This document shows positions 1 through 7,767 of a stretch of 60,939 nt of DNA, piece by piece (within the stretch, counting starts at the first letter, position 1; each line of letters starts with the position of its first letter). Both the position numbers and the translations under genes were made by a program. The stretch is from Corynebacterium sp. (GTDB lineage: Bacteria; Actinomycetota; Actinomycetes; Mycobacteriales; Mycobacteriaceae), in NCBI RefSeq assembly GCF_022712195.1, contig NZ_JALAGY010000058.1, forward strand, positions 1-60,939, written 5' to 3'. The notes below the pieces were generated by a model. The model worked only from the letters and a program-made list of their open reading frames with translations, made no database searches and had not been told where the DNA came from.

Positions 1-45
1 CGAAACCTATAGAGTTCTGGGTCGCACCGGTACTACACGGTGCTT

Positions 46-118
46 GCGGATGTAGCGCAGTTGGTAGCGCATAACCTTGCCAAGGTTAGGGTCGCGAGTT
101 CGAGTCTCGTCATCCGCT
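46..118 (+). tRNA. tRNA-Gly (anticodon GCC), copy 1
   Basis: A 73-nt cloverleaf with acceptor arm GCGGATG paired to CATCCGC, anticodon GCC at 79-81 and a T-loop of the TTCGAGT type. CCA is encoded at 119-121. The sequence is identical to the second copy at 278-350. It decodes GGC/GGU glycine codons, which are heavily used in this high-GC genome. Confidence 0.97.
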
Positions 119-166
119 CCACTCCCCCGGTGGCACCTTCACGGTGTCGTCGTGGTGTGAGTTCCC

Positions 167-238
167 GCGCGTTTAGCTCAGCGGGAGAGCGCTTCCCTGA
201 CACGGAAGAGGTCACTGGTTCGATCCCAGTATCGCGCA
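167..238 (+). tRNA. tRNA-Val (anticodon GAC)
   Basis: A 72-nt cloverleaf with acceptor GCGCGTT against ATCGCGC (one U-U mismatch at the sixth pair), D-arm beginning TAGCTCAG, anticodon GAC at 199-201 and T-arm CTGGTTCGATCCCAG. CCA is not encoded; the bases after the discriminator A are CGG. It lies between two identical tRNA-Gly genes and is probably co-transcribed with them. Confidence 0.96.
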
Positions 239-277
239 CGGACAGTCCCCCACGGGGCTGCTCAACAGCAGGACAAT

Positions 278-350
278 GCGGATGTAGCGCAGTTGGTAGC
301 GCATAACCTTGCCAAGGTTAGGGTCGCGAGTTCGAGTCTCGTCATCCGCT
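278..350 (+). tRNA. tRNA-Gly (anticodon GCC), copy 2
   Basis: Base-for-base identical to the tRNA-Gly at 46-118, with anticodon GCC at 311-313 and encoded CCA at 351-353. It closes the Gly-Val-Gly cluster and is followed within 10 nt by a strong hairpin terminator. Confidence 0.97.
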
Positions 351-359
351 CCACTCACG

Positions 360-391
360 AAGGGCCCACCGACCACCGTCGGTGGGCCCTT
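360..391 (+). terminator. Terminator of the tRNA cluster
   Basis: A perfect 14-bp stem (360-373 with 378-391) closes a 4-nt CACC loop. It starts 7 nt after the CCA of the last tRNA. The downstream U-tract is very short (TT), which is common for terminators in high-GC actinobacteria. Confidence 0.85.
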
Positions 392-464
392 CGCCGTGTC
401 CGCACGCCCGCCCCGTCAGACGGGAGGGACGCGTGGCGGTCCACCGTTTCCGCCGGACAGTCAC

Positions 465-470
465 TAGAAT
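465..470 (+). promoter_or_regulatory. -10 element of the GT87 gene
   Basis: TAGAAT lies 7 nt before the GTG at 478, so transcription is predicted to begin at or next to the start codon (leaderless). Confidence 0.65.
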
Positions 471-477
471 TCGCACA

Positions 478-1836
478 GTGACTGCACAGATGACCCCGGG
501 CGGTGCCACACCAGGCGCCACAGACACCGACAGCACCCGTACCGGCCGCTACGGCAGACTGTCCGGTTATCTCCGCACCCCCGCAGGCGCCCTCACCATG
601 GCCGCCTGGCCACTGGCCTTCTTCACCATGCTCCACCGGATGTTCCTGCACCCGCAGAACAACCACCCCACCGACGACTTCACCACGGTCTGGAACGCCC
701 TCCACCGGTTCCTCGACGGCGTGCCCGTCTACGACGAGAACTACAGTTTCGTCGACCCCCACTACCTCTACTCCCCCGGCGGAACACTCCTGCTCAGCCC
801 ACTGGCCCTGCTTCCGTCCTGGGACGCAGGCCGGATCCTGTTCATCTTCGCCAACGGGGCGGCGGTGTTCCTGGCCCTGGCCGTCCTGACGAAACTGGCC
901 AGGCGTCCGCTCACCGGGCCCGTCCTCCCTGTCGCCGCCTTCCTTGTCTTCTCCACGGAGTCGGTGACCAACACCCTGCTGTTCTCCAACGTCAACGGCG
1001 TGCTTTTGCTCGTCGAAGTCGTCTTCCTCTGGCTGCTGCTCGTCGGGTCCGGCGACGTCTCCTGGCGGTTCGGGGCGGGGACGGGCACCCGCAGTACCGC
1101 AGCGGCCGTGCTCGCCGGCATCGCGGTCGGCCTGGCGGTCACCGTCAAACCCCAGTTCGCCGTCCTGCTGTTCCTCCCGCTGGTGAAGCGGCAGTGGACG
1201 GCGCTGGCCTCCGCCGTCGCCGTCCCGGTGGTGTTCAACCTCGCCGCCTGGCCACTGATGAACCAGCCCGCCGACTACTTCGACAAGCTGATGCCCTACC
1301 TCAGCGAGGTACGCGACTACGCGAACTCCTCGATCTCCGGTGTGGGGGTCTACTTCGGGATGGGCGACTGGTTCATCCTGACCCTGCGGGGCCTCAGCGC
1401 GCTCGCCGTCGCCGTCGCCGTTCTCGGACTGCTGCGGTGGCGGAACTCCGACCCGCTGATGTGGGCGTCGACCACCACCGGCATCCTGATGACCGGGGTA
1501 TTCCTGGTCAGTTCACTCGGCCAGATGTACTACTCCATGATGCTGCTGCCGATGATCTTCACGGTCTTCTGCCGGCTGTCGGTGATGCACAACCCGGTCA
1601 CCTGGATCGGCGTCTACTGGTGCATGTCCGGCGACTCCTGGAACTCCGACCGGTGGGAGTGGCCGGGGCGTATCGTCGAGTACACCCGCGGGACCGTCGG
1701 CTGGGGACTGATCGTCCTCACGGCGGCGACGACAGTGGTCGTCTGGCTCGTCACCGACTGGCGACGGCAGCACCGCGGGGGTGCCGTCACGGCGGCACAA
1801 GAGACAACCGAGGAACACCAACGGGAACAGAGGTAA
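478..1836 (+). CDS. aftC: GT87-family glycosyltransferase, AftC-like arabinofuranosyltransferase
   Basis: A polytopic membrane protein of about 452 residues with roughly ten hydrophobic helices and the DUF2029/GT87 look. An acidic pair lies just after the first helix (PTDDFTTVWNALHRFL), in the region where GT-C enzymes keep their catalytic or metal-binding acid. Family members use decaprenyl-phosphate sugars to extend arabinogalactan or lipomannan outside the membrane. The order with msrB, hemQ, hemY and hemE matches M. tuberculosis Rv2673 (AftC) to Rv2678c. That synteny is why I prefer AftC, an alpha-1,3-arabinofuranosyltransferase, over a GT87 mannosyltransferase. I chose GTG 478 because of its -10 at 465-470; ATG 490 is an alternative. 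The longer frame from 382 would run through the tRNA terminator. Confidence 0.8.
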   Translation: MTAQMTPGGATPGATDTDSTRTGRYGRLSGYLRTPAGALTMAAWPLAFFTMLHRMFLHPQNNHPTDDFTTVWNALHRFLDGVPVYDENYSFVDPHYLYSPGGTLLLSPLALLPSWDAGRILFIFANGAAVFLALAVLTKLARRPLTGPVLPVAAFLVFSTESVTNTLLFSNVNGVLLLVEVVFLWLLLVGSGDVSWRFGAGTGTRSTAAAVLAGIAVGLAVTVKPQFAVLLFLPLVKRQWTALASAVAVPVVFNLAAWPLMNQPADYFDKLMPYLSEVRDYANSSISGVGVYFGMGDWFILTLRGLSALAVAVAVLGLLRWRNSDPLMWASTTTGILMTGVFLVSSLGQMYYSMMLLPMIFTVFCRLSVMHNPVTWIGVYWCMSGDSWNSDRWEWPGRIVEYTRGTVGWGLIVLTAATTVVVWLVTDWRRQHRGGAVTAAQETTEEHQREQR

Positions 1837-1841
1837 CCGCG

Positions 1842-2273
1842 ATGACCGAGAACCGGCCCGACGTCCGTCCGCTCGAGGACTTCTCCGCACTCACCGACGA
1901 CCAGTGGCGTGAACGCCTGTCGCCGGAGGAGTTCCAGGTCCTGCGGAACTCCGCCACGGAGCGGCCCTACACCAGTGAGTACACCGACTCCGAGGCCGAA
2001 GGCGTCTACCTGTGCCGCGGCTGCGGTACAGAGCTCTTCCGCTCCACCGAGAAGTTCCACTCCCACTGCGGCTGGCCGTCCTTCTTCGACCCCGCGGACT
2101 CCGACGCGGTCGAGACACGGGTGGACGACTCACTGGGCACCAGGCGGACCGAGGTCGTCTGCGCCACCTGTGGCGGCCACCTCGGCCACGTCTTCGAGGG
2201 CGAGGGGTACGACACCCCCACCGACCTGCGTTACTGCATCAACGGGATCGCCCTGCGGCTCAGGGAAGACTGA
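1842..2273 (+). CDS. msrB: Peptide-methionine (R)-S-oxide reductase MsrB
   Basis: A 143-residue stand-alone MsrB that reduces methionine-R-sulfoxide in proteins with thioredoxin as electron donor. The zinc site is complete (C58/C61 in CRGC and C107/C110 in CATC). The catalytic cysteine is C132 in RYCINGIAL, and the resolving cysteine is C76 in HSHCGWPSF. The ATG lies 5 nt after the stop of the GT87 gene, so the two are probably co-transcribed. The gene converges on hemQ with only 3 nt between their stop codons. Confidence 0.96.
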   Translation: MTENRPDVRPLEDFSALTDDQWRERLSPEEFQVLRNSATERPYTSEYTDSEAEGVYLCRGCGTELFRSTEKFHSHCGWPSFFDPADSDAVETRVDDSLGTRRTEVVCATCGGHLGHVFEGEGYDTPTDLRYCINGIALRLRED

Positions 2274-2276
2274 CCG

Positions 2277-2996
2277 TCAGGGCAGTTCGGCGATGAAGGC
2301 GGAGAGCTCGGCGGCGTCCCCGTTGACCCGGCGCCCGGTGAAGAAGGGCACCTCCTCGCGGACGTGCCGTCGGGCCTCGGTGTAGCGCATCTTGTACATA
2401 AGGTCGACGATGCGGTCCAACGTCGGGCTCTCGAAGGCGAGGATCCACTCGTAGTCGCCCAGGGCGAAGGCCGGGACCGTGTTCGCCCGCACCTCGTCGA
2501 AGCCACGCGCAGCCATGCCGTGCTCGGCGAGGATCGTCCGACGCTCCTTGTCGGGCAGGAGGTACCACTCGTAGGAGCGCACGAACGGGTACACCGCGAC
2601 CCAGTCGCCGGGATCCTCCCCCATGATGAACGACGGCAGGTGTGACTTGTTGAACTCGGCGGGTCGGTGCAGGGCGGAGTTCGACCAGTAGCCGTCGCAG
2701 CACCGGCCCACCGTGGTCTCTCGGAGGAATCGGCGGTAGGCCCGCTGCAGGTCCTCGAACTTCTCCGCGTGCCACCAGATCATGATGTCCGCTTCCGCAC
2801 GCTGCCCGGTGAGGTCGTAGACGCCCCGGACGGTGAGCTCCTCGTCGTCGAAGGACGCGAGGAACGCCTCCAGGTCCGCGGCGGCGGCCGCCCGGGCCTC
2901 CCCGTCGTCCGGCAGCTCACCGTTGCGGACGGTGAACACCGACCACATCGTGTACTGCAGTTTCTCGTTGAGCTCCCTGAAATCGAGCTTCGCCAT
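2277..2996 (-). CDS. hemQ: Coproheme decarboxylase (HemQ/ChdC)
   Basis: A 239-residue chlorite-dismutase-fold enzyme that makes the last step of the coproporphyrin-dependent haem pathway, oxidatively decarboxylating coproheme III to haem b. The catalytic tyrosine is Y136 in [10 protein letters not shown], the proximal haem ligand is H159 in AEHG, and the distal histidine is H119 in KSHL. Each is one position off the C. diphtheriae numbering. The start ATG is preceded by AGGTGGA at about 4 nt. A TAAGAT -10 candidate at 3050-3055 suggests its own promoter in the 124-nt gap after hemY. Confidence 0.95.
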   Translation of the reverse strand: MAKLDFRELNEKLQYTMWSVFTVRNGELPDDGEARAAAAADLEAFLASFDDEELTVRGVYDLTGQRAEADIMIWWHAEKFEDLQRAYRRFLRETTVGRCCDGYWSNSALHRPAEFNKSHLPSFIMGEDPGDWVAVYPFVRSYEWYLLPDKERRTILAEHGMAARGFDEVRANTVPAFALGDYEWILAFESPTLDRIVDLMYKMRYTEARRHVREEVPFFTGRRVNGDAAELSAFIAELP

Positions 2997-3049
2997 GCTG
3001 TCCGTCCACCTGTCCTTGTCCGTCGACCTGTCTGAATGTCTCCCCGCCG

Positions 3050-3055
3050 ATCTTA
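3050..3055 (-). promoter_or_regulatory. Possible -10 element of hemQ
   Basis: TAAGAT on the minus strand would give a leader of about 45 nt carrying an SD sequence. I could not place a convincing -35. Confidence 0.3.
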
Positions 3056-3120
3056 GCCACTGAGGGCCGCTGGCCTCCGGCGGGCGGGAACGCCGGGGCC
3101 CGGGTTGCTGTCAGAGCTCG

Positions 3121-4545
3121 TCAAAGCTCGTCCGCGATCTTGCGGGCCGCCGACCGACCGCTCTCCGCGCACGCCGGCACTCCCACGCCCCGCAGGTAGG
3201 CACCTGCCACCGCGATCCGCGGAACCTCGCCCACCGCCGCCTCGGCGACTCCCATGAGCTCGGTGTGGCCCACCCCGTAGACGGGGAGGCCACCCCACCA
3301 CCGCTGCACGAAAGTCTCGCTGGGCCGACGGGTGACTCCGGTGACCTGCGCCAGGTCCTCGACGGCGTAGTCCACCAGAGTCTCGTCGTCGGCGTCGAGG
3401 AGTCCGGGGTCCCGGTACGTTCCGAAACTGGCGCGCACGAAGCCGCCGCCTGCGCCGAGATGCTCACCCAGGTGCGGCCACTTACGGGAGGAGAAGGTGA
3501 AGGCCTTGGCGTGCGTGGGCCCGTCCTCGCCGATGAGGATGCCCGAGCGTTCCGGCAGCCCCACGGGGCCGTCCGTGCCGGAGTAGCTCATGCCGACCAC
3601 CACCGAGCTGGCCAGCTCGACACCTCCGAGGATGTCCGCCGCATCGGGGACGAGGTCCTCGAGCAGCACAGAGGCGGTCGGAGCAGGAGTGGCCACGACC
3701 ACGGCGTCCACCGTGCCGACCGGCTCCAGGTAGATCCGGCCGTTGAGCCGTCCGATCTCCTCCACCTGGGTGTCGACGTGGATGTCCGCACCCGACAGCT
3801 CCACCAGACGGGTGATCAGCGTGCGGTAGCCCGAGGCCAGTGAGTTGAACGCCGGTCCGGCGGCCTCACCGGAGGCGGCCGCCCGCAACGCCCGTGCCTC
3901 GGCGACGGCCGTGGACAGGTGGACGTCCTCTCCCCTGGCGGCCAGGTCGTCCATCGCCTCCGCGACCGCCGGGACGGTCGCCCGGAGACCGAGGTCGTCC
4001 GCCGAGCAGGAGTACACCCCGCCCAGCATCGGCGACACCAGCCGCTCGACGACCTCGTCACAGTACCGTCGACGAACCAGCTCGCCGACGTTCACGTCGT
4101 CGCCGACCACCCACGGCAGGGGGGCTCCCTCGCGTTCGGCGTCCACCGCCCGCCGTCCACGGTCACTGAGCACCCCGGCGACGTCCTCGCCGGTGGCCGG
4201 GATCCCCATGACGGTGGCCGGCGGAATGTCGACGAGCTCGCCGTCGACCAGGAACGCACTCGGGGCGCCCGAGGGTGTGCGCAGCTCATCGCCGAGACCG
4301 AGGTCCCCGACAAGCTGCGCCATCCCGGTGTGTCGGGTCAGGAAAGCCTCGGCCCCCATGTCCACCGGACCGGTGGCGAAGTCCACGGTCTTGAGCTTGC
4401 CTCCCAACCTGCCGTACGCCTCGAGGACGAGGATCTGCGCCCCGGGACCGAGCCGACGCCGCAGTTCCCAGGCGGCGAACATGCCCGACACGCCGCCGCC
4501 GATCACGGCGACGCGTGGTCCGGTGGTCTGCCCGGTGTCCGTCAC
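3121..4545 (-). CDS. hemY: Coproporphyrinogen III oxidase (HemY/CgoX type)
   Basis: A 474-residue FAD-dependent amine-oxidase-fold protein. The N-terminal dinucleotide site is VAVIGGGVSGM (residues about 12-22), followed by the acidic end of the second strand (LVLEAYGRLGGKLKT). The C-terminal FAD motif includes VAGAYLRGVGVPACAESG. In actinobacteria with HemQ this enzyme oxidises coproporphyrinogen III to coproporphyrin III. The GTG start overlaps the hemE TGA (GTGA), indicating translational coupling. Confidence 0.93.
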   Translation of the reverse strand: MTDTGQTTGPRVAVIGGGVSGMFAAWELRRRLGPGAQILVLEAYGRLGGKLKTVDFATGPVDMGAEAFLTRHTGMAQLVGDLGLGDELRTPSGAPSAFLVDGELVDIPPATVMGIPATGEDVAGVLSDRGRRAVDAEREGAPLPWVVGDDVNVGELVRRRYCDEVVERLVSPMLGGVYSCSADDLGLRATVPAVAEAMDDLAARGEDVHLSTAVAEARALRAAASGEAAGPAFNSLASGYRTLITRLVELSGADIHVDTQVEEIGRLNGRIYLEPVGTVDAVVVATPAPTASVLLEDLVPDAADILGGVELASSVVVGMSYSGTDGPVGLPERSGILIGEDGPTHAKAFTFSSRKWPHLGEHLGAGGGFVRASFGTYRDPGLLDADDETLVDYAVEDLAQVTGVTRRPSETFVQRWWGGLPVYGVGHTELMGVAEAAVGEVPRIAVAGAYLRGVGVPACAESGRSAARKIADEL

Positions 4546-5723
4546 TGTCCGTGCACCTCCGCGAATGCCCTGGTGATCGCGTCCGGGTCGGTCTCGGGGA
4601 GGACACCGTGCCCGAGGTTGAAGATGTGCCCGACGGCGTCACCGGCGGCCACGGCCCGGTCGGCCTCCCCGCAGACCCGCGCGACCTGCTCGCTGATGAC
4701 GTCCGGCCCGGCCAGGAGGATCGCCGGGTCCAGGTTGCCCTGGATCGCCCGGACACACCGTCCGGCCGGCACCCGCTGGTCCCCGGCTGCGTGGGCGTCG
4801 GTCAGGGAGGCGGTGACACGCCGGGCCGCGACGTCCAACGGGGTCTTCCAGTCCACACCGATGACGTCCGGGCCCACCGCGGCCATCTCACCGAGCAGCT
4901 CCCCGGTGTTCACACCGAAGTGGGTCACCGGGACCCCGTAGGGTCGTACCGCGTCGATGATCCGGCGCGAGTACGGTGCGACGAACTCCCGGTAGTCACG
5001 CAGACTGAGGAATCCGGCCCAGGAGTCGAAGAGCTGGACGGCGTCCGCCCCCGCCTCGATCTGCACCTGCAGGAACCGCACCACCGTGGGTGTCAGTTTC
5101 TCCATCAGGGCGTGCCACAGCTGCGGCTGCGAGTACATCATCGCCTTGGTCACACCGTGGTTCTTCGACGGGCCCCCCTCGATCAGGTAGGACGCCAGGG
5201 TGAACGGCGCCCCGGCGAAGCCGATGAGCACCTGGTCGTCGCGCAGTTCCCCGAGGATCCCGGCGATCCCCTCCACGACGGCACCGAGCTGGGACGGATC
5301 GACGACGGGCAGGGCGTCCACGGCCTCGGCCGTACGCACCGGCGACTCCAGCACGGGCCCACGTCCGGCGACGATGTCGACGCCCACCCCGGCGGCCTTC
5401 AGCGGCACGACGATGTCGGAGAAGAGGATGGCGGCGTCCGCGTCATGGCGGCGCACCGGCTGCAGGGTGATCTCCGCGAGCAGGTCCGGGCGGAAACAGG
5501 AGTCGAGCATCCCGACGTCCCTGCGGATCTCGCGGTACTCGGGCAGCGACCGGCCGGCCTGACGCATCATCCACACCGGACGACGGGAGGGGGTGTCGCC
5601 CCGCACCGCCGCCAGCAGGGGGGCGTCGGAGGAGGCGCGACGGGCGGATCGTGCCGCGACGACCGCCTCTTCAGTCGGACGGAGATCGGCGGTGCCGACC
5701 GGGGACGGATTCTGGTCAACCAT
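4542..5723 (-). CDS. hemE: Uroporphyrinogen decarboxylase
   Basis: A 393-residue enzyme that removes four carboxyl groups from uroporphyrinogen III. The signature MMRQAGRSLPEYR is near residue 52, and the second conserved block FAGAPFTLASYLIEGG is present. The N-terminus is about 35 residues longer than a minimal HemE and is Ala/Arg-rich. A CATAAT -10 lies 8 nt before ATG 5723, suggesting a leaderless transcript that may read on into hemY. It is divergent from the DUF3000 gene. Confidence 0.95.
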   Translation of the reverse strand: MVDQNPSPVGTADLRPTEEAVVAARSARRASSDAPLLAAVRGDTPSRRPVWMMRQAGRSLPEYREIRRDVGMLDSCFRPDLLAEITLQPVRRHDADAAILFSDIVVPLKAAGVGVDIVAGRGPVLESPVRTAEAVDALPVVDPSQLGAVVEGIAGILGELRDDQVLIGFAGAPFTLASYLIEGGPSKNHGVTKAMMYSQPQLWHALMEKLTPTVVRFLQVQIEAGADAVQLFDSWAGFLSLRDYREFVAPYSRRIIDAVRPYGVPVTHFGVNTGELLGEMAAVGPDVIGVDWKTPLDVAARRVTASLTDAHAAGDQRVPAGRCVRAIQGNLDPAILLAGPDVISEQVARVCGEADRAVAAGDAVGHIFNLGHGVLPETDPDAITRAFAEVHGQ

Positions 5724-5731
5724 GTCTCCAG

Positions 5732-5737
5732 ATTATG
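5732..5737 (-). promoter_or_regulatory. -10 element of hemE
   Basis: CATAAT on the minus strand, 8 nt from the hemE ATG. The spacer contains GGAG, so an SD-led reading from another promoter is also possible. Confidence 0.55.
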
Positions 5738-5800
5738 CCAGTCCGACGGTGAAGTGGAGCAGCGACGGCGCGCCTGCACCACATGCCGGCGACCGACGGT

Positions 5801-5806
5801 TATGTT
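5801..5806 (+). promoter_or_regulatory. -10 element of the DUF3000 gene
   Basis: TATGTT ends 7 nt before GTG 5814. The ATG at 5802 would sit inside the -10 itself, which argues against using it as the start. Confidence 0.55.
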
Positions 5807-5813
5807 GACCCCT

Positions 5814-6473
5814 GTGAGCGTTGATTCAGAGACGACAGGTACACCGGGTCCGGCTGCGACGGCCGACGGCACGGCGGCTGTTCCCGGCCCGTTCCGGGAG
5901 GCGGTCACCTCCATGCACGCTGCACCGGTCCGCAGCGGCATCACCGTGACCGACATCCGTCCGCCACGGAAACTCGCCCCCTACAGCCATGCGATCGGCC
6001 TGGAGGTCGACCGATTACAGGGCGGAGCCGCCACCCCCGGGGTTGTCGGGCACGACGGTGGGGAAGCCGCCGTGCCCACAGACTCCGACGGAGACGCCTT
6101 CGGCAGGCTCATCCTCCTCCACGACCCCCGCGGCGCCGAGGGGCCGGGGATGATGAAGCTGGTCGCCTACATCCAGGCCGACCTCGACTCCGCGGTCGCC
6201 GAGGACCCCCTGCTCCCCGAGGTCGCCTGGGACTGGCTGACCGAGGGGTTGGCGGGGAACTCCTTCAGCGACCTCGGGGGCACCGTCACCGCCACGGCCT
6301 CCAGCAGGTTCGGTGACATCGGCGGACCGGCCAACGCCTTCCAGCTGGAGATGCGGGCGTCCTGGACCGCCGACGACGTCGACCTCGCCGGACACGTCAC
6401 CGCCTTCTCCAAGGTGCTGGCCAATGTCGCCGGTCTTCCTCCCGAAGGAGTGACCTCCCTCCGCAGTCGGTAA
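5814..6473 (+). CDS. DUF3000 domain protein
   Basis: A protein of about 219 residues of the actinobacterial DUF3000 family, the Rv2680 position in M. tuberculosis (always beside rnd). The function is unknown. It has no signal peptide or membrane segment. It begins with a Thr/Pro/Ala-rich stretch; the conserved part covers about residues 20-215, with an internal Gly/Asp-rich insertion near residues 65-85. The GTG start is chosen from the -10 spacing. The TAA stop is shared with the -10 of the next gene. Confidence 0.85.
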   Translation: MSVDSETTGTPGPAATADGTAAVPGPFREAVTSMHAAPVRSGITVTDIRPPRKLAPYSHAIGLEVDRLQGGAATPGVVGHDGGEAAVPTDSDGDAFGRLILLHDPRGAEGPGMMKLVAYIQADLDSAVAEDPLLPEVAWDWLTEGLAGNSFSDLGGTVTATASSRFGDIGGPANAFQLEMRASWTADDVDLAGHVTAFSKVLANVAGLPPEGVTSLRSR

Positions 6474-6476
6474 GGT
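6471..6476 (+). promoter_or_regulatory. -10 element of rnd, fused to the DUF3000 stop codon
   Basis: TAAGGT begins with the TAA stop of the DUF3000 gene and lies 7 nt before GTG 6484. The same bases (AAGGTGA) could also act as a weak SD with 5-nt spacing, so both readings are open. Confidence 0.5.
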
Positions 6477-6483
6477 GACTGCT

Positions 6484-7767
6484 GTGGCTGAACACCTCTC
6501 CTCCCCCCGCGGCGGCGTGCCCGCCCTGTCCGACACCACGGCGTCGGTCCGGGCCGTCACCGAGTCGCTCTCCCGCGGGCGCGGCCCCGTCGCCGTCGAC
6601 ACGGAGCGCGCGTCAGGCTTCCGCTTCAACGACCGTGCCTTCCTGGTGCAACTGCGCCGGGAAGGCGCGGGCACTCACCTGGTGGACCCCGCCGCGGTAC
6701 CGGAGGCCGGGGAGATCCTGGCACCCCTGATGGACGGGACCCCGTGGATCCTGCACGCCGCACACAGTGACCTGCCCGCACTGACGTCGCTGGGCTGGAC
6801 CACCCCTGAACTCCACGACACCCAGATCGCCGGGCGGCTGCTCGGCTACGGCCAGATCGGCCTGGCCGGCATGCTGGAGGAGTTCCTCGGGGTGACGGTG
6901 GCCAAGGACAAGGGGCGCGAGGACTGGTCGGCCCGGCCCATCCCGGACGCCATGCTGTCCTATGCCGCGCTGGACGTGGAACTGCTCATCGAGCTGCGTG
7001 ACGTCACCCTGTCGCGGCTCGAGGCCCTCGGCCGCGGTGACTGGTACCGCCAGGAGTGCGAGCACGTCCGCGCCGCCTGGTCCTTCCCCGTTCCGGAGCC
7101 CGACTGGCGTCGACTCCGGGGCATCGGCCATGTCCGGGACCCCCGGGGGCTGGAGGTCGTGCGCCGGCTCGTCGCCGCCCGGACCTCCGTGGCCCGTGCC
7201 AGGGACGTGCCGCCGGAGCATGTGCTGCGCAGCTCGTCGATCCTCGACCTCGCCCAGCAGCCCGGTCAGGCGGACCGGCGACTCGGCCGGGAGGTCTCCG
7301 GGGCGTCCCGCCTGGCCCGCTCGTCGCGGGGCAAGGCCGTGGCACGCGAACTGACCACAGTACTCTCCACGGCGGTTCGCGAAGCTGTGACGGCGGACGC
7401 GTCGACCCTGCCCGACCGCCCGAGGACCTCGGGGGGCCGGCCCGACCACCGCACCTGGGAACGTGACCACCCGGTCGCCCACCGCCTGTCGGAGGGGTTC
7501 CGTGCATCGCTGTCCGGCGTCTCCACCCGGACCGGGATCCGTGCCGAGGACCTTCTGACGGTGCGGGGCCTGCGCGCGGTGGCGTGGGACGTCTCCTGCG
7601 CGTTGCACGGCCCCTCGGCAGACTCTGTCGCTGATCCCGTCAGCAGGCTGGAGGAGATGCTGGGCAGCGCCCTCGAGGCGACCGGCTGCCGACGGTGGCA
7701 GTGCGACCTGCTCATCGACGCGTTCCTGCCCGTCCTCGCGGACGAGCCGGGCGCCCCCGTCAGCTGA
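6484..7767 (+). CDS. rnd: Ribonuclease D-like 3'-5' exonuclease with HRDC domain
   Basis: A 427-residue DEDDy exonuclease. The conserved motifs occur in order: Exo [11 protein letters not shown], Exo II around [11 protein letters not shown], and Exo [12 protein letters not shown] with the tyrosine four before the aspartate. An HRDC-like domain follows in the middle of the protein. RNase D trims 3' ends of stable RNAs. GTG 6484 is chosen for its -10; GTG 6475 would add three residues. The end overlaps the end of dxs by 8 nt in convergent orientation. Confidence 0.9.
   Translation: MAEHLSSPRGGVPALSDTTASVRAVTESLSRGRGPVAVDTERASGFRFNDRAFLVQLRREGAGTHLVDPAAVPEAGEILAPLMDGTPWILHAAHSDLPALTSLGWTTPELHDTQIAGRLLGYGQIGLAGMLEEFLGVTVAKDKGREDWSARPIPDAMLSYAALDVELLIELRDVTLSRLEALGRGDWYRQECEHVRAAWSFPVPEPDWRRLRGIGHVRDPRGLEVVRRLVAARTSVARARDVPPEHVLRSSSILDLAQQPGQADRRLGREVSGASRLARSSRGKAVARELTTVLSTAVREAVTADASTLPDRPRTSGGRPDHRTWERDHPVAHRLSEGFRASLSGVSTRTGIRAEDLLTVRGLRAVAWDVSCALHGPSADSVADPVSRLEEMLGSALEATGCRRWQCDLLIDAFLPVLADEPGAPVS

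Noticed and set aside
1..400. tRNA cluster as an integration site for a mobile element
   Set aside because: No integrase, no att-like repeat apart from the tRNA duplication itself, and conserved core genes follow immediately.
3072..3100. Terminator between hemY and hemQ
   Set aside because: A GC-rich imperfect hairpin exists but lacks a U-run, and the bulged stem is within the range expected in this base composition.
4515..6473. A 652-codon plus-strand frame covering hemE antisense and DUF3000
   Set aside because: The first two thirds are antisense to hemE and Gly/His/Arg-rich. The real gene begins at 5814 behind a -10 element.
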